Of a DNA stretch of 64,000 nucleotides, positions 7,239 through 16,154 are shown one piece after another; the stretch's first letter is position 1, and every line of letters starts with the position of its first letter. The stretch is from Clostridia bacterium. GTDB lineage: Bacteria > Bacillota > Clostridia > Christensenellales > Aristaeellaceae. Made by a program: the position numbers and the translations under genes. The notes beneath the pieces were generated by a model that saw nothing but the letters and a program-made list of their open reading frames with translations, did not search any database and was not told the DNA's origin. Location: assembly GCA_017547805.1 (NCBI GenBank), contig JAFYOR010000028.1:62001-126000 (forward strand), in the 5' to 3' direction.

Positions 7239-8207
7239 TCATTCAAGTGCCGTTTCAAAAAACGAAAGCAGCGTATCATAATACGTCTGCGCGTCGACAT
7301 AGCGCGACTGACCATGCCCAGCCCCTTCAATAAACAGCAGCTGCGCCTGCTCCCCTGCTGCCAGCGCAATGTCCTCGCTCTGCCATGCGGGAACATCCTG
7401 ATCGCCTGTTCCATGGATCAGCAGGAGAGGTGTTATTGCATTTTCGATTCGCTGGGAAATCTTACGGTCTGCGCCGGGCGCGCGTCTGAGGAAAATGAAA
7501 CTCAGCAGCGTTCCCATGAGCGAATCCTCCTGCTCGGCGGCAAGCGCAAGCATTCTCGCCGTTCCTTGGTCGGCTGCGCCGTCCGCTGCAACGGCCTTCA
7601 CGCTTCCGCTGAGCGATTCACTGGCGGCGCAAAGTACCGCTGCCGCGCCTTCATCCTGGCCAAAGAGCACGACTTTGGCGCCCGCCTGCATCTTTTCCAC
7701 ATAATCGATCCATGCGTGAACGTCGTAAGCATCGCCAAAACCGAGCGTCGGCGCATCGCCCTCGCTTTTTCCATGCGCATACAAATCCGGCGTCAGCACA
7801 CGATAGCCATTGAGCGAAAGCATGCAGGCCACATCCAGCACCTGCTCCCTGTCCGTTCCCAAACCGCCGTGGAGCACAATGGCAACCGGCGCGCCCACGC
7901 CGGCGTCAAGCGGCTCATAAAGCGTCGCGCTGAGCGTTCCCCGGGACGTCTTTAAGGACACTTCCTGAGAGGACACCATATTCAGCCAGCCGCTGATGCG
8001 GGACTTTGTCTGGTGTTCCTCCTCCTCCGCAAACAAATCAAATGACGTGATCTGCGCTTGCTGCGGCTCGTTCCGAACGGTTCTTGCGTCAAGCGCTTCT
8101 CTATAAAGCGTATCCGCATACAGAAAAGCCGGCACCGCCAGCAGAACAATCAGAAAGACAATCAGTCCCAGCACCGCCAGCATTCTTTTGAGCAGCGTAT
8201 TCTCCAC
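7239..8207 (-). CDS. Membrane-anchored alpha/beta hydrolase with Asp in the nucleophile elbow
   Basis: Protein of 322 aa with an N-terminal transmembrane helix (residues 10-31), so the catalytic domain is likely extracellular. The fold is that of YqkD/prolyl-oligopeptidase-like hydrolases: oxyanion loop VLHGGLG (111-117), nucleophile elbow LFGQDEG (181-187), acid in HGTGDQDVP (265-273) and histidine in GAGHGQ (295-300). The elbow reads G-Q-D-E-G, so Asp185 takes the place of the serine usual for this group. Asp nucleophiles are known in haloalkane dehalogenases and epoxide hydrolases. The start is GTG, 10 bases after AAGGTGG. A small gene of unknown function lies 17 bases upstream. Substrate unknown. 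Confidence 0.75.
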   Translation of the reverse strand: MENTLLKRMLAVLGLIVFLIVLLAVPAFLYADTLYREALDARTVRNEPQQAQITSFDLFAEEEEHQTKSRISGWLNMVSSQEVSLKTSRGTLSATLYEPLDAGVGAPVAIVLHGGLGTDREQVLDVACMLSLNGYRVLTPDLYAHGKSEGDAPTLGFGDAYDVHAWIDYVEKMQAGAKVVLFGQDEGAAAVLCAASESLSGSVKAVAADGAADQGTARMLALAAEQEDSLMGTLLSFIFLRRAPGADRKISQRIENAITPLLLIHGTGDQDVPAWQSEDIALAAGEQAQLLFIEGAGHGQSRYVDAQTYYDTLLSFFETALE

Positions 8208-8224
8208 CCGCGAAAATCCACCTT

Positions 8225-8569
8225 TCAGCGTGTATTTTCCCCATTATAGCCGGAAAACACGCCGCTGTCCACCCGAAGAAGACCGATATCTTCCCCATAG
8301 ATATACACAAATACTTTCGCTTCCATTGCCCGGGATGCGATCATCCAGCAGTTGCTGATCTCCTGCGGCGATAGTTCCATCCGTCCATCCGGATGGCTGC
8401 AGATGACGTCGATCCTGCGCGTTCCCGGCGGAAGCTCCCAATGCCGCAATGCAAAATCCGTATCATACAGCCTGATGCTGACAATTCTTCCTCGTCTTCC
8501 TGTGCAAAGAACAGCCGTAACCGGGTGATATACTCGATGCAAAAGCGCATCGGCAACTCTTTTGATCAT
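8225..8569 (-). CDS. Hypothetical protein upstream of the hydrolase
   Basis: Soluble protein of 114 aa that I do not recognise. The frame is open for 76 more codons upstream, but the ATG at 8569 is preferred because AAGCGAGG, a near match to the ribosome binding site, precedes it by 7 bases, and the upstream extension is Arg/Cys-rich and unlike a real N-terminus. It contains a beta-rich central part (RIVSIRLYDTDFALRHWELPPG region). It ends 17 bases before the hydrolase start, so the two are likely co-transcribed. Confidence 0.5.
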   Translation of the reverse strand: MIKRVADALLHRVYHPVTAVLCTGRRGRIVSIRLYDTDFALRHWELPPGTRRIDVICSHPDGRMELSPQEISNCWMIASRAMEAKVFVYIYGEDIGLLRVDSGVFSGYNGENTR

Positions 8570-8674
8570 GTATATGCCTCGCTTTTGTATTTGTTTGAGC
8601 ATATACCGGGCTGCGCTTTTCGTCCACAGACCAAAAGCACAGGCGCACGCTGCCCTGCACACGCATTTCTGCAA

Positions 8675-8706
8675 AACAAAACGCCGGGCTGCAAAAGCAA
8701 CCCGGC
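8675..8706 (-). terminator. Terminator after the DnaJ-domain gene
   Basis: Minus-strand 10-bp stem GCCGGGTTGC with GCAGCCCGGC, 4-base loop, then GTTTTGTTTT. Confidence 0.8.
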
Positions 8707-8718
8707 AGAAGAATTCAA

Positions 8719-9462
8719 TTACAGACAGCAGAAGAACGGATAGCACATCATGGGATTGACGCCGCAGCAGGAGCAAAGAAAGTAAATCAGCATCCACGAG
8801 CAGCAGGGATTGATATGATTCACCGTCTGCCTGCCGTATTCCTGTCCCCGCTGACCATACCAGCTGCCGCCGCTTTGCAGCTGAGAAAGCAGCTGCTGAT
8901 AGCGCATATTGCCCGGCTCCATGCTGACCGCCTGACGCGCATATTCAAGCGCCTGTGCAACGTTATGCAGTCCGGCCTGCGCCAGCGCATTGAGATAATA
9001 CCAGCGCGCGTTGCGTTTATGCGCAGGCACGCTGCCCAGCGCATTGATCGCCTCGGCGTAATGACCGGTGTCGATATAGTTCTGCGCCGCGCGCATCTCA
9101 ACTACGTCGTCATATTCCTGATACTGCTGCTGATACTGGCGCTGCTGCCCGTATCCGTAGCCGCCGAAGAAATCAGCAAACGGATCTTCCTGATACTGTC
9201 CCTGATATCCGCCATAGCCCGGCCGCTGCTGCTGCTGGCCATTATAGCCGCTGCCGGCGCGCGTGCCGCCGCCCTGACGCCTGTGCATGATTTCCTCGTA
9301 CGCCTGCTGAACCTCGATGAATTTCTTTTCAGCCTGCGCCGCATCCGGCTTGCCGACATTCGCGTCCGGATGATAGATCTTGCACAGCTTGCGGTATGCC
9401 TTTTTTACTTCGTCATCGCTTGCCGTCGGCGCAACGCCCAGCACCTGATACGGATCGGTCAT
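8719..9462 (-). CDS. J-domain protein with TPR-like region and Cys-rich tail
   Basis: Protein of 247 aa. Residues 3-65 are a J domain with the HPD motif (31-33), which stimulates Hsp70 ATPase. It is followed by a Gly/Gln/Tyr-rich linker and a TPR-like helical segment (about residues 125-195). The last 30 residues are hydrophobic with many cysteines (CCSW, CSCCG, FFCCL) and may anchor it to the membrane or bind metal. It lacks the zinc finger and C-terminal domains of true DnaJ, so it is a specialised co-chaperone. Its start overlaps the DUF5685 stop by 4 bases (ATGA). Confidence 0.82.
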   Translation of the reverse strand: MTDPYQVLGVAPTASDDEVKKAYRKLCKIYHPDANVGKPDAAQAEKKFIEVQQAYEEIMHRRQGGGTRAGSGYNGQQQQRPGYGGYQGQYQEDPFADFFGGYGYGQQRQYQQQYQEYDDVVEMRAAQNYIDTGHYAEAINALGSVPAHKRNARWYYLNALAQAGLHNVAQALEYARQAVSMEPGNMRYQQLLSQLQSGGSWYGQRGQEYGRQTVNHINPCCSWMLIYFLCSCCGVNPMMCYPFFCCL

Positions 9463-10295
9463 GATTCTTTCTTCGCCTTTCTTCGCTCGGTTGCCTGTTC
9501 AAATCTCATCCAGATGCCGGAATACAGGATATTGCGCATGATTTCCGCATCCTCAATCAGGGGCAGCCGTTCAAACGCCCGCGCCGCCTGCGACATGATG
9601 AGCGACAGCATCTCTTCGCACTGCACGGCAAAGTTCTCCTCGCCGCTGCGCGCAATGAGCGGATTATAGTTGTTCTTCTTGATATCCCGTTCGACGTCTT
9701 CATAGCAGTCGCAAAGGTAAATGAACTTTCCAAGATAAAAGCCCAGTTCACGCAGATCCCGCTCGTAGACGTCTTTTTTCATCACAAACAGTTCAGCCAG
9801 CATTTCGCCGGTCAGATTGGCCGCCGTGTCAAGGTTCTGCTCATTCGCTTCCTCGACAGCATGCAGCTTTTCCACATAGGCAAGGATTGCCTCCTTCTGC
9901 GCCGGACGCATTTCTCCCGCCCGCTGCGCAGCCGCCTTAAGCAGGCCGCTTGCCGCCAGATGGCCGACCTTCTTTTCATCTTCCCATCCGTCGCGCAGAT
10001 CGTAGTATGCCGTCAGCGCGCTGATGTCCGCGCAGTAGTCAATCGCCTCGTTGGCAAGCATCAGCCGTTTCTTCACAGGATGCAGCGGACAGCGGCGCAT
10101 GTTCTGCGCGGTTTCCGGCTCATAAAGGGAGGTCAGGAGCATCGCCATGAACGTCATTTCAAAACTGAGCGCCATTCGGCAGGCAGCGCCGCAGCGTCCG
10201 CCGATTGCCCGGCACAGTCCGCAGTATACCCCGCGGTAGCGGTCAAATTCCCGGAATCTGAGTTCCGACTGGCGTACAGTCATCACACCGAGCAC
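9459..10295 (-). CDS. DUF5685 family protein
   Basis: Protein of 278 aa matching the DUF5685 family seen beside J-domain genes in Clostridia. It has an early [13 protein letters not shown] cluster (around residue 25), a CPLHP site near residue 70 and a helical C-terminal part with [20 protein letters not shown]. Cysteine spacing suggests metal binding. The longest frame starts with a GTG at 10304 that is fused to GGAGG; the GTG at 10295 is 8 bases after GGAGG and is the better start. It has a good promoter and is translationally coupled to the J-domain gene, so the two probably act together; the function is unknown. Confidence 0.72.
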   Translation of the reverse strand: MLGVMTVRQSELRFREFDRYRGVYCGLCRAIGGRCGAACRMALSFEMTFMAMLLTSLYEPETAQNMRRCPLHPVKKRLMLANEAIDYCADISALTAYYDLRDGWEDEKKVGHLAASGLLKAAAQRAGEMRPAQKEAILAYVEKLHAVEEANEQNLDTAANLTGEMLAELFVMKKDVYERDLRELGFYLGKFIYLCDCYEDVERDIKKNNYNPLIARSGEENFAVQCEEMLSLIMSQAARAFERLPLIEDAEIMRNILYSGIWMRFEQATERRKAKKES

Positions 10296-10325
10296 GGTTT
10301 TCACCTCCGCCCATGTTTTGCGCAG

Positions 10326-10354
10326 ATTATATCACAGAGGGCATCATCTGCCAA
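10326..10354 (-). promoter_or_regulatory. Sigma-A promoter of the DUF5685/J-domain operon
   Basis: Minus strand TTGGCA (10354-10349), 17 bases, TATAAT (10331-10326). Confidence 0.75.
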
Positions 10355-10385
10355 GCGATATCGGCTGAATTGTCGTCTGAGGCGC

Positions 10386-11219
10386 TTATTTCCTTCTGAA
10401 AGGAAGCGTCACAAAATACGCCGCAGCGCAAACCAGCACGATCGCCGCGCCGGCAGACGTGTTCAGATAGTAGGACAAAACAAGTCCGGTGATGCCGCAC
10501 ACAAGTGAAATCAGCACGGACAGACGCATGTACCCCGCCGCATTGCGCGCCACATTGCGCGAAGCCGCCGCCGGCAGAATCAGCAGGGAGTTGATCAGCA
10601 TCACGCCGACCCAGCGGATACTCATCATAACGGAAACGGCCACGAGTACTGTGAAGGCATATTCCGTCAGCCTTGCGTGAATGCCGCGGCTGCGCGCCAG
10701 CGACGCATTGACGCTGGTGATCATCAGCGGGTTAAAGAGCAGCAGCCAGCATGCCGCTGTCACAATAAGCGTCACAAGCAGCGCAAGAAGATCCTCCTGC
10801 GTAACGGAAAGCACGTCGCCCACCAGCACGGAAGAGTATTTTGCAAAAGCGCCGCCGCGAGAAAGGATTACCAGACCCAGCGCAATGGACGTGGAGGAAA
10901 AGACGGAAATAATCGTATCCGCGCTCATTTTGGAATGATGACGGACAAACGTAATGAGAATCGCCCAGAGGATGCCGAAGATGAGCATCGCTGCCATCTG
11001 GTTGGGCATGCCCAGCACGACGCCAAGGGCAATGCCCGTCAGCGCGCTGTGTCCCAGCGCATCGGAAAAGAACGCCATCTTATTGTCCACAGCCATCGTG
11101 CCCAGCATACCAAACAGCGGCGTCACCAGCAGAATCGCCAGCAGGGCATTCTTCATGAACATATAGCGCATGAACTCAAAGGGCAGCATCACATCCATGA
11201 TTCCATAAATCACGCTCAT
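10386..11219 (-). CDS. znuB: Zinc/manganese ABC transporter permease
   Basis: ABC-3 family metal permease of 277 aa with about eight hydrophobic segments. Typical blocks are FFSDALGHSALTGIALG (residues 50-66), and SIRWVGVMLINSLLILPAA (around residue 200). It forms the membrane channel with the ATPase and binding protein encoded upstream; successive genes overlap by 4 bases, so the operon runs znuA-znuC-znuB. The family imports Zn, Mn or Fe; the His-rich binding protein favours zinc. Confidence 0.9.
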   Translation of the reverse strand: MSVIYGIMDVMLPFEFMRYMFMKNALLAILLVTPLFGMLGTMAVDNKMAFFSDALGHSALTGIALGVVLGMPNQMAAMLIFGILWAILITFVRHHSKMSADTIISVFSSTSIALGLVILSRGGAFAKYSSVLVGDVLSVTQEDLLALLVTLIVTAACWLLLFNPLMITSVNASLARSRGIHARLTEYAFTVLVAVSVMMSIRWVGVMLINSLLILPAAASRNVARNAAGYMRLSVLISLVCGITGLVLSYYLNTSAGAAIVLVCAAAYFVTLPFRRK

Positions 11220-12007
11220 GCTCTGCCTCCTCTCGCGTAGAACACCTGTTCAAACTCAGGCGAATCAAAGACTACCTGCGGAGATCCCTGCTTGATGACC
11301 GTTCCCTGTACCAGCACGACACGGTCGGCATAACGCTCCACAACGTCAAGATCGTGGGAAACAAGCAGAATGGCCATGTGGTTGTGGCGCTTGAGCTCAT
11401 CCACCGTCTGATAAAACGCCTCCAGACCGTTCTGATCCACGCCGGACACCGGCTCATCAAGAATCAGCAGATCCGGCTGGGGTACCAGCGCCAGCGCCAG
11501 CAGCACGCGCTGAAGCTCGCCGCCGGAAAGCGCGCCAAGCGGCCTGTCCGCCAGCTTTTCGCAATGCGTGCGGGCAAGCGCCTTCATCACCTTTTCCCGC
11601 ATTTTCCTGCTCACGCCCAGAAAGACGGCGCGGCGGGAAAGCGAGCCCGCGAGGAAGTCCGTCACCGTCACCGGGGAGGAATGGTCAAACTCCAGCTGTT
11701 GGGGCACATAGCCCGTGCGAAGATCCGCCGCCGGCCTGCCGTCGCTGGAAAGATGGCGCACCGTTCCCTTGTATTCGATCTGTCCCAGCAGCGCGCGCAG
11801 GAGCGTCGTCTTGCCCGCGCCGTTGGCGCCGATGAGCGCCGTCAGCTCGCCGCAGTGAATATGCAGGCTGACATCCTTCAAAAGCACCTGATTATCCAGC
11901 GTCACGCCCAGCTGATCGACCTCAATGCGGCACAGCCGGCAGTCCGCCAGATCGCTGTGCTTCATGGCATGCGGATGATGAATGTGCTTATGCTCTACCT
12001 GACTCAT
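11216..12007 (-). CDS. znuC: Zinc/manganese ABC transporter ATP-binding protein
   Basis: ABC ATPase of 263 aa. Walker A is GANGAGKTT (about residues 58-66), the signature is LSGGELQR (about 156-163), Walker B is LLILDEP, and the switch His is in LLVSHD. The N-terminus MSQVEHKHIHHPHAMKH is His-rich, which suggests metal binding or sensing and fits a zinc role. ATG overlaps the znuA stop by 4 bases. Confidence 0.92.
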   Translation of the reverse strand: MSQVEHKHIHHPHAMKHSDLADCRLCRIEVDQLGVTLDNQVLLKDVSLHIHCGELTALIGANGAGKTTLLRALLGQIEYKGTVRHLSSDGRPAADLRTGYVPQQLEFDHSSPVTVTDFLAGSLSRRAVFLGVSRKMREKVMKALARTHCEKLADRPLGALSGGELQRVLLALALVPQPDLLILDEPVSGVDQNGLEAFYQTVDELKRHNHMAILLVSHDLDVVERYADRVVLVQGTVIKQGSPQVVFDSPEFEQVFYARGGRA

Positions 12008-12921
12008 TTTCCAAAAGCCTCCGCAAAGACGCGCGCATTTTCACGCATCGCGCGCTCGTAGCTGTCCATTTCCCCATCGCCGGAAACGACGGGATCAAGC
12101 TGATAAACCGACGCGCCGGTTTCCCGCGCGATGGTGCTGGCCGCCTTCTGGGGATACTGCGGCTCGACAAACAGCGCGCCGATTCCCAGTTCCCTGACCA
12201 GATCGCACGTGTTGGCCAGATCCCGCGTGCCCGGCTCCTCGCCGGAATCATGCTCGATCAGACCCGCGACTTCCAGACCATATGCATTAGCAAAATACGT
12301 AAACGCCTCATGGAACGTAATGATCTTCTCGCCAGCATACGGTGCGAGCAGCGTGCGGATTTCCCCGTCCAGCGCAGCAATACGCTCCATATACGCGCAG
12401 GCATTGGCTTCATAGGCGTCCGCATGTTCCGGGTCCGCCTTGATAAGCCCGTCCGCGATACTGCGGATCTCCTGCTGCGCAAGCGCCGGATCAAGCCAGA
12501 CATGCGCGTTGAGCAGGCAGCCTTCCTCATCCGAGTGATCGTGGTCATGCTCATGACCGCTATGCGCGCTTTCCAGCATGTCGATGCCTTCGCCTGCGGT
12601 GATGACGGTCAGTTCCCCGTACGACTGCGCAATCTTATCCATAAATTGTTCCATGCCGCCGCCATTGACGATGAGCACGTCCGCCGTTTCCAGCGTCACC
12701 ATATCGCGTGTCTGCAGCTGATAATCATGCAGACAGCCGACGTTCTGATCCGCCATGTTGACCACCGTCACGCCCGGGATACCATTAGCCACATTGCGCG
12801 CAAAGACATACATCGGGTAAAACGAGGTGACAATCACCATATCATCATCCTGCGCTGCGCACGGGCAGCACACGGCAAGCAGCACAAGCAGCGCCGTAAT
12901 CAGAAAACATCCTTTTTTCAT
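12004..12921 (-). CDS. znuA: Zinc-binding periplasmic-type protein (solute-binding protein)
   Basis: Metal-binding cluster A-I protein of 305 aa. Residues 1-23 form a signal peptide (CFLITALLVLLAVCCPCAA); a cysteine near the cleavage point could allow lipid anchoring. Metal ligands match the family: His65 in CLHDY, His140 in NAHVWLDP, a His in ITFHEAFTYF and an acidic residue near QYPQ. The loop at residues 120-129 (HSGHEHDHDH) is the His-rich loop typical of zinc-specific members. First gene of the metal import operon. RBS AAAGGAAA precedes ATG. Confidence 0.93.
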   Translation of the reverse strand: MKKGCFLITALLVLLAVCCPCAAQDDDMVIVTSFYPMYVFARNVANGIPGVTVVNMADQNVGCLHDYQLQTRDMVTLETADVLIVNGGGMEQFMDKIAQSYGELTVITAGEGIDMLESAHSGHEHDHDHSDEEGCLLNAHVWLDPALAQQEIRSIADGLIKADPEHADAYEANACAYMERIAALDGEIRTLLAPYAGEKIITFHEAFTYFANAYGLEVAGLIEHDSGEEPGTRDLANTCDLVRELGIGALFVEPQYPQKAASTIARETGASVYQLDPVVSGDGEMDSYERAMRENARVFAEAFGK

Positions 12922-12958
12922 TCAGATTTCCTTTCAGGTCGTTATCGGTTAACCTGCA

Positions 12959-12978
12959 GGCATACCAAAGGGTATACC
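12959..12978. promoter_or_regulatory. Inverted repeat upstream of znuA
   Basis: GGCATACC, 4 bases, GGTATACC: a near-palindrome (one mismatch) about 40 bases upstream of the znuA start. Its position suits a metalloregulator operator, but it does not match the classical Zur box. Confidence 0.25.
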
Positions 12979-13070
12979 AATACAAATATATACACTTCTA
13001 TCATTATTCCTCTTTTTCCTGCCCGGAAGGGAAAAAAACTGTCCATGCAGATTTTGTCGAACGGTTTTGT

Positions 13071-13099
13071 TTGCCGCGCGCAGCATGCTCTGGTATGCT
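13071..13099 (+). promoter_or_regulatory. Promoter of the Hpt gene
   Basis: TTGCCG, 17 bases, TATGCT, about 26 bases before the ATG. Confidence 0.45.
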
Positions 13100-13125
13100 G
13101 AAAAAAACATCATTCGGAGAAGAGC

Positions 13126-13461
13126 ATGAAGCCCCTGATCGACCAAGAAGAAGGCGTTCGCCTTGCAGCCGGCAACCCGTCGCTGTATCTGCATATGCTT
13201 TCCCGCTTTGCGCAGGATCCATCCATGAAGCGCCTGACAGACGCGTTTGCTCGCAGCGATGCGCAGGAAGCCTATCTGCATGCGCATACGCTCAAAGGAC
13301 TCAGCGCGCAGCTCGCACTTCCTGCGCTGAACAGCGAAGCCGCGCAGCTTTGCACCCGGCTTCGCGAAGGCAGAACGCTGCCGGACGCGCTGCCCGCCTC
13401 GCTTCTTTCCGCCTATAGACGGACGCTTGAAGCGATTGCGGAGTTTGATCGCATTCCCTGA
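13126..13461 (+). CDS. Hpt (histidine phosphotransfer) domain protein
   Basis: Stand-alone Hpt domain of 111 aa. The phospho-accepting histidine is in AHTLKGLSAQL (His near residue 53), the core motif of these four-helix bundle proteins. In phosphorelays such proteins carry a phosphoryl group between receiver domains. No kinase or response regulator is adjacent, so the partner is elsewhere. RBS GGAGAAG is 3 bases before the ATG. It precedes polA but polA has its own promoter. Confidence 0.75.
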   Translation: MKPLIDQEEGVRLAAGNPSLYLHMLSRFAQDPSMKRLTDAFARSDAQEAYLHAHTLKGLSAQLALPALNSEAAQLCTRLREGRTLPDALPASLLSAYRRTLEAIAEFDRIP

Positions 13462-13480
13462 ATCCGCCAGCGTGACGCAT

Positions 13481-13509
13481 TTGTATTTTGGCGCGATTTA
13501 TGGTATCAT
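13481..13509 (+). promoter_or_regulatory. Promoter of polA
   Basis: TTGTAT (13481-13486), 17 bases, TATCAT (13504-13509), followed by GAAGGAGG and the polA ATG at 13548. Confidence 0.6.
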
Positions 13510-13547
13510 GTTTATATCTGTATGCAATTTGAAGGAGGGCGCTTTTC

Positions 13548-16103
13548 ATGCCCGAAACGTTTGTCATTGTCGACGGCAACAGTCTGATGCACCGCGCATT
13601 TCACGCGCTGCCTGCGCTTGAAAACAGCGAAGGCGTGTTCACCAATGCCGTCTATGGTTTTCTTTCCATGCTGTTCAAAGTCATCGGCGAAGAGAAGCCC
13701 GATTACCTCGCCGTCGCCTTTGACCTGCACGGTCCGACGTTCCGCCATACGGACTACGGCGAGTACAAGGCCGGCAGAAAGCCGACCGCGCCGGAGCTGC
13801 GTCCGCAGTTTCCGCTCATCGAGGAATGCCTGAGCAAGATGGGCGTGCGCATTCTGACCTGCCCGACGTTTGAAGCGGACGACATTCTGGGCACCATTGC
13901 CCGCCGCTGCGAAGAGGCTGGCATCAACGCCCTGCTCGTCACCGGCGATCGCGACTCCATGCAGCTGGTGACGCCAACCAGCCATGTGCTCTACACCAAG
14001 CGCGGCGTAACCGACGTCGTTCGCTACACGCCGGAGAAAGTTCTTGAAGATTTCGGCGTTCGTCCGGATCAGATTCCCGACCTGAAAGGCCTGATGGGCG
14101 ATTCCAGCGACAACATCCCCGGCGTGCCCGGCATCGGCGAAAAAACCGCCGTCAAACTGCTGACCGCATACGGCACGATTGAAAACGCCTTTGACCACGC
14201 GGACGCCGATCTCAAGGGCAAGCAGCGGGAAAAGATGCTCGACGGACGTCAATCCGGCCTGATGAGCAAAAAGATCGCAACGATCACGCGCTTTGTTCCC
14301 CTTGACGACGTGAGCCTTCAGGACTGCCGCCTTGGCGACATGACGGGCGCTCTTCCCCTGTTTGAAAAGCTTGAACTCAAATCGCTGATCAACCGCCTGC
14401 GTGCGCTCAGTGTTTCCGGTAATTCCGTCTCCGCGGAGACCCCCGCGCCCGAGCTCGTCTGGAAGGATGAAGAATCCCTGCAGACGGCGGATACGGTTCG
14501 TCGCTTTGTCGCATCGCTCCCTGCAGATGCGAAGGCCGCGCTGCTCCTGCTTGAAAACGGCATCTCCCTCGCCGTGTCCACCGCTGAGCGCGCTTTCATT
14601 CCCTTTGCGCAGGGGCTTCTTGGAGACGGCATGGATCCGCTTGAAGCGATGCAGGCGCTTTCTCCCCTGCTCACCGGCAGCAGAACATTGATCCTCTTTG
14701 GCGGCAAGCGCCTGAAAACCCAGCTTGCGCAGTGGGGTCTTTCCCTGTCCGCGCCGTTTGAGGACGCGCAGATCATCTCCTACCTGCTCTCCCCGCAGAG
14801 CGGAAAATACGAAACGCCCGAGAACGCCGCCGCTCTGTTTGATCAGCATGCAAAGGACGCTGCTGCGCTTGATGCGCAGGGAATGACGGCGCTTTATCGC
14901 GAAATCGAGCTTCCGCTGCTTCACACACTCTATGCGATGGAAAGCGAAGGCTTCCTTGTCGATACGCAGGAACTTGAACGCCTTGGCGCGCTCTTCAGCG
15001 CGCAGATCGCAAGCCTTCGGGAAGAGATCTTTTCCCTGTGCGGCGTACCGCCCTTCAATCTCAACAGCACGCAGCAGCTGGGCGAAGTGCTCTTTGGAAC
15101 GCTCAAGCTGCCGGCGAGGAAAAAGACGACGCGCGGCTATTCCACCGACGCAGAAACGCTGCAGGAGCTCTCCGCGCTTCACCCGGCGATTGACAAGATC
15201 CTTGCCTATCGCCAGATTTCCAAGCTCAACAGCACCTACATCGACGGTCTGCTACGCCTGAAAGGACGCGACAACCGCATCCATTCCTGGTTTGACCAGA
15301 CAATCGCCGCAACCGGCCGCATCTCCTCCAGCGAACCGAATCTGCAGAACATTCCTGTCCGCACGGAAATGGGCCGCGAAATCCGCCGCGCCTTTATCGC
15401 CCGCGAGGGATATGTGCTGGTGGATGCGGACTATTCGCAGATTGAGCTGCGTCTCCTCGCCCATCTTTCCGGGGACGAGGCGATGTGCGACGCGTTCAAC
15501 CGCGGTCAGGATATCCACGCCCGCACGGCAGCGGAGGTCTACGGTGTGGAGCTTTCTCAGGTCACGGCGCAGATGCGTTCCAGTGCGAAAGCCGTCAACT
15601 TTGGCATCGTCTACGGCATCAGCGACTTTGGCCTGTCCAACAACCTGCACATCACCCGCAAAGAAGCGGCGGACTTTATCGCCCGCTACTTTGCCCGCTA
15701 CGGCGCGGTCCGCGCGTTCATGGACGCCTGCGTCGCGCAGGGCAAGGCAGAAGGGTACTCAGTCACCATGTACGGCCGCAGAAGGCCGCTGCCGGAGCTG
15801 CTCAGTTCCAACTACAACCGCCGCCAGTTCGGCGAGCGCGCCGCGATGAACACGCCGGTTCAGGGCGCGGCAGCGGATATCATCAAGATCGCCATGAATG
15901 CCGTGCATCAAAAGCTGCGCAGCGAGGGACTTAAGGCAAAGCTGATCCTTCAGGTGCACGACGAGCTGATCGTGGAGTGCCCGCTTGATGAACAGGAGCG
16001 CGTCATGGCGCTCCTGCGGGAATGCATGGAAAGCGCAGCCGCGCTGCGCGTTCCGCTGGTCGCGGATGTCCATGCAGGACATTCCTGGTACGACACGAAA
16101 TAA
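13548..16103 (+). CDS. polA: DNA polymerase I
   Basis: Family A polymerase of 851 aa for Okazaki fragment processing and repair. Residues 1-290 are the 5'-3' exonuclease (VDGNSLMHRAFHALP at the start, FEADDILGT, GDRDSMQL, GVPGIGEKTA helix-hairpin-helix). The middle 3'-5' exonuclease-like domain lacks the acidic DxE residues needed for proofreading, as in other Firmicutes. The polymerase domain has motif A DADYSQIELRLLAHLSGD, motif B RSSAKAVNFGIVYG and motif C QVHDELIVE. coaE follows 51 bases downstream. Confidence 0.98.
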   Translation: MPETFVIVDGNSLMHRAFHALPALENSEGVFTNAVYGFLSMLFKVIGEEKPDYLAVAFDLHGPTFRHTDYGEYKAGRKPTAPELRPQFPLIEECLSKMGVRILTCPTFEADDILGTIARRCEEAGINALLVTGDRDSMQLVTPTSHVLYTKRGVTDVVRYTPEKVLEDFGVRPDQIPDLKGLMGDSSDNIPGVPGIGEKTAVKLLTAYGTIENAFDHADADLKGKQREKMLDGRQSGLMSKKIATITRFVPLDDVSLQDCRLGDMTGALPLFEKLELKSLINRLRALSVSGNSVSAETPAPELVWKDEESLQTADTVRRFVASLPADAKAALLLLENGISLAVSTAERAFIPFAQGLLGDGMDPLEAMQALSPLLTGSRTLILFGGKRLKTQLAQWGLSLSAPFEDAQIISYLLSPQSGKYETPENAAALFDQHAKDAAALDAQGMTALYREIELPLLHTLYAMESEGFLVDTQELERLGALFSAQIASLREEIFSLCGVPPFNLNSTQQLGEVLFGTLKLPARKKTTRGYSTDAETLQELSALHPAIDKILAYRQISKLNSTYIDGLLRLKGRDNRIHSWFDQTIAATGRISSSEPNLQNIPVRTEMGREIRRAFIAREGYVLVDADYSQIELRLLAHLSGDEAMCDAFNRGQDIHARTAAEVYGVELSQVTAQMRSSAKAVNFGIVYGISDFGLSNNLHITRKEAADFIARYFARYGAVRAFMDACVAQGKAEGYSVTMYGRRRPLPELLSSNYNRRQFGERAAMNTPVQGAAADIIKIAMNAVHQKLRSEGLKAKLILQVHDELIVECPLDEQERVMALLRECMESAAALRVPLVADVHAGHSWYDTK

Positions 16104-16154
16104 TCTTCCATTCTCCGCGTAAGATTTTACTCATTTAACCGTTCAGGAGGCTCC

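Noticed and set aside
12922..13020. Zur box upstream of znuA
   Set aside because: No TCGTAATnATTACGA-like sequence; only a GGTATACC repeat, reported separately at low confidence.
13512..15182. 556-codon open frame opposite polA
   Set aside because: Antisense shadow of DNA polymerase I.
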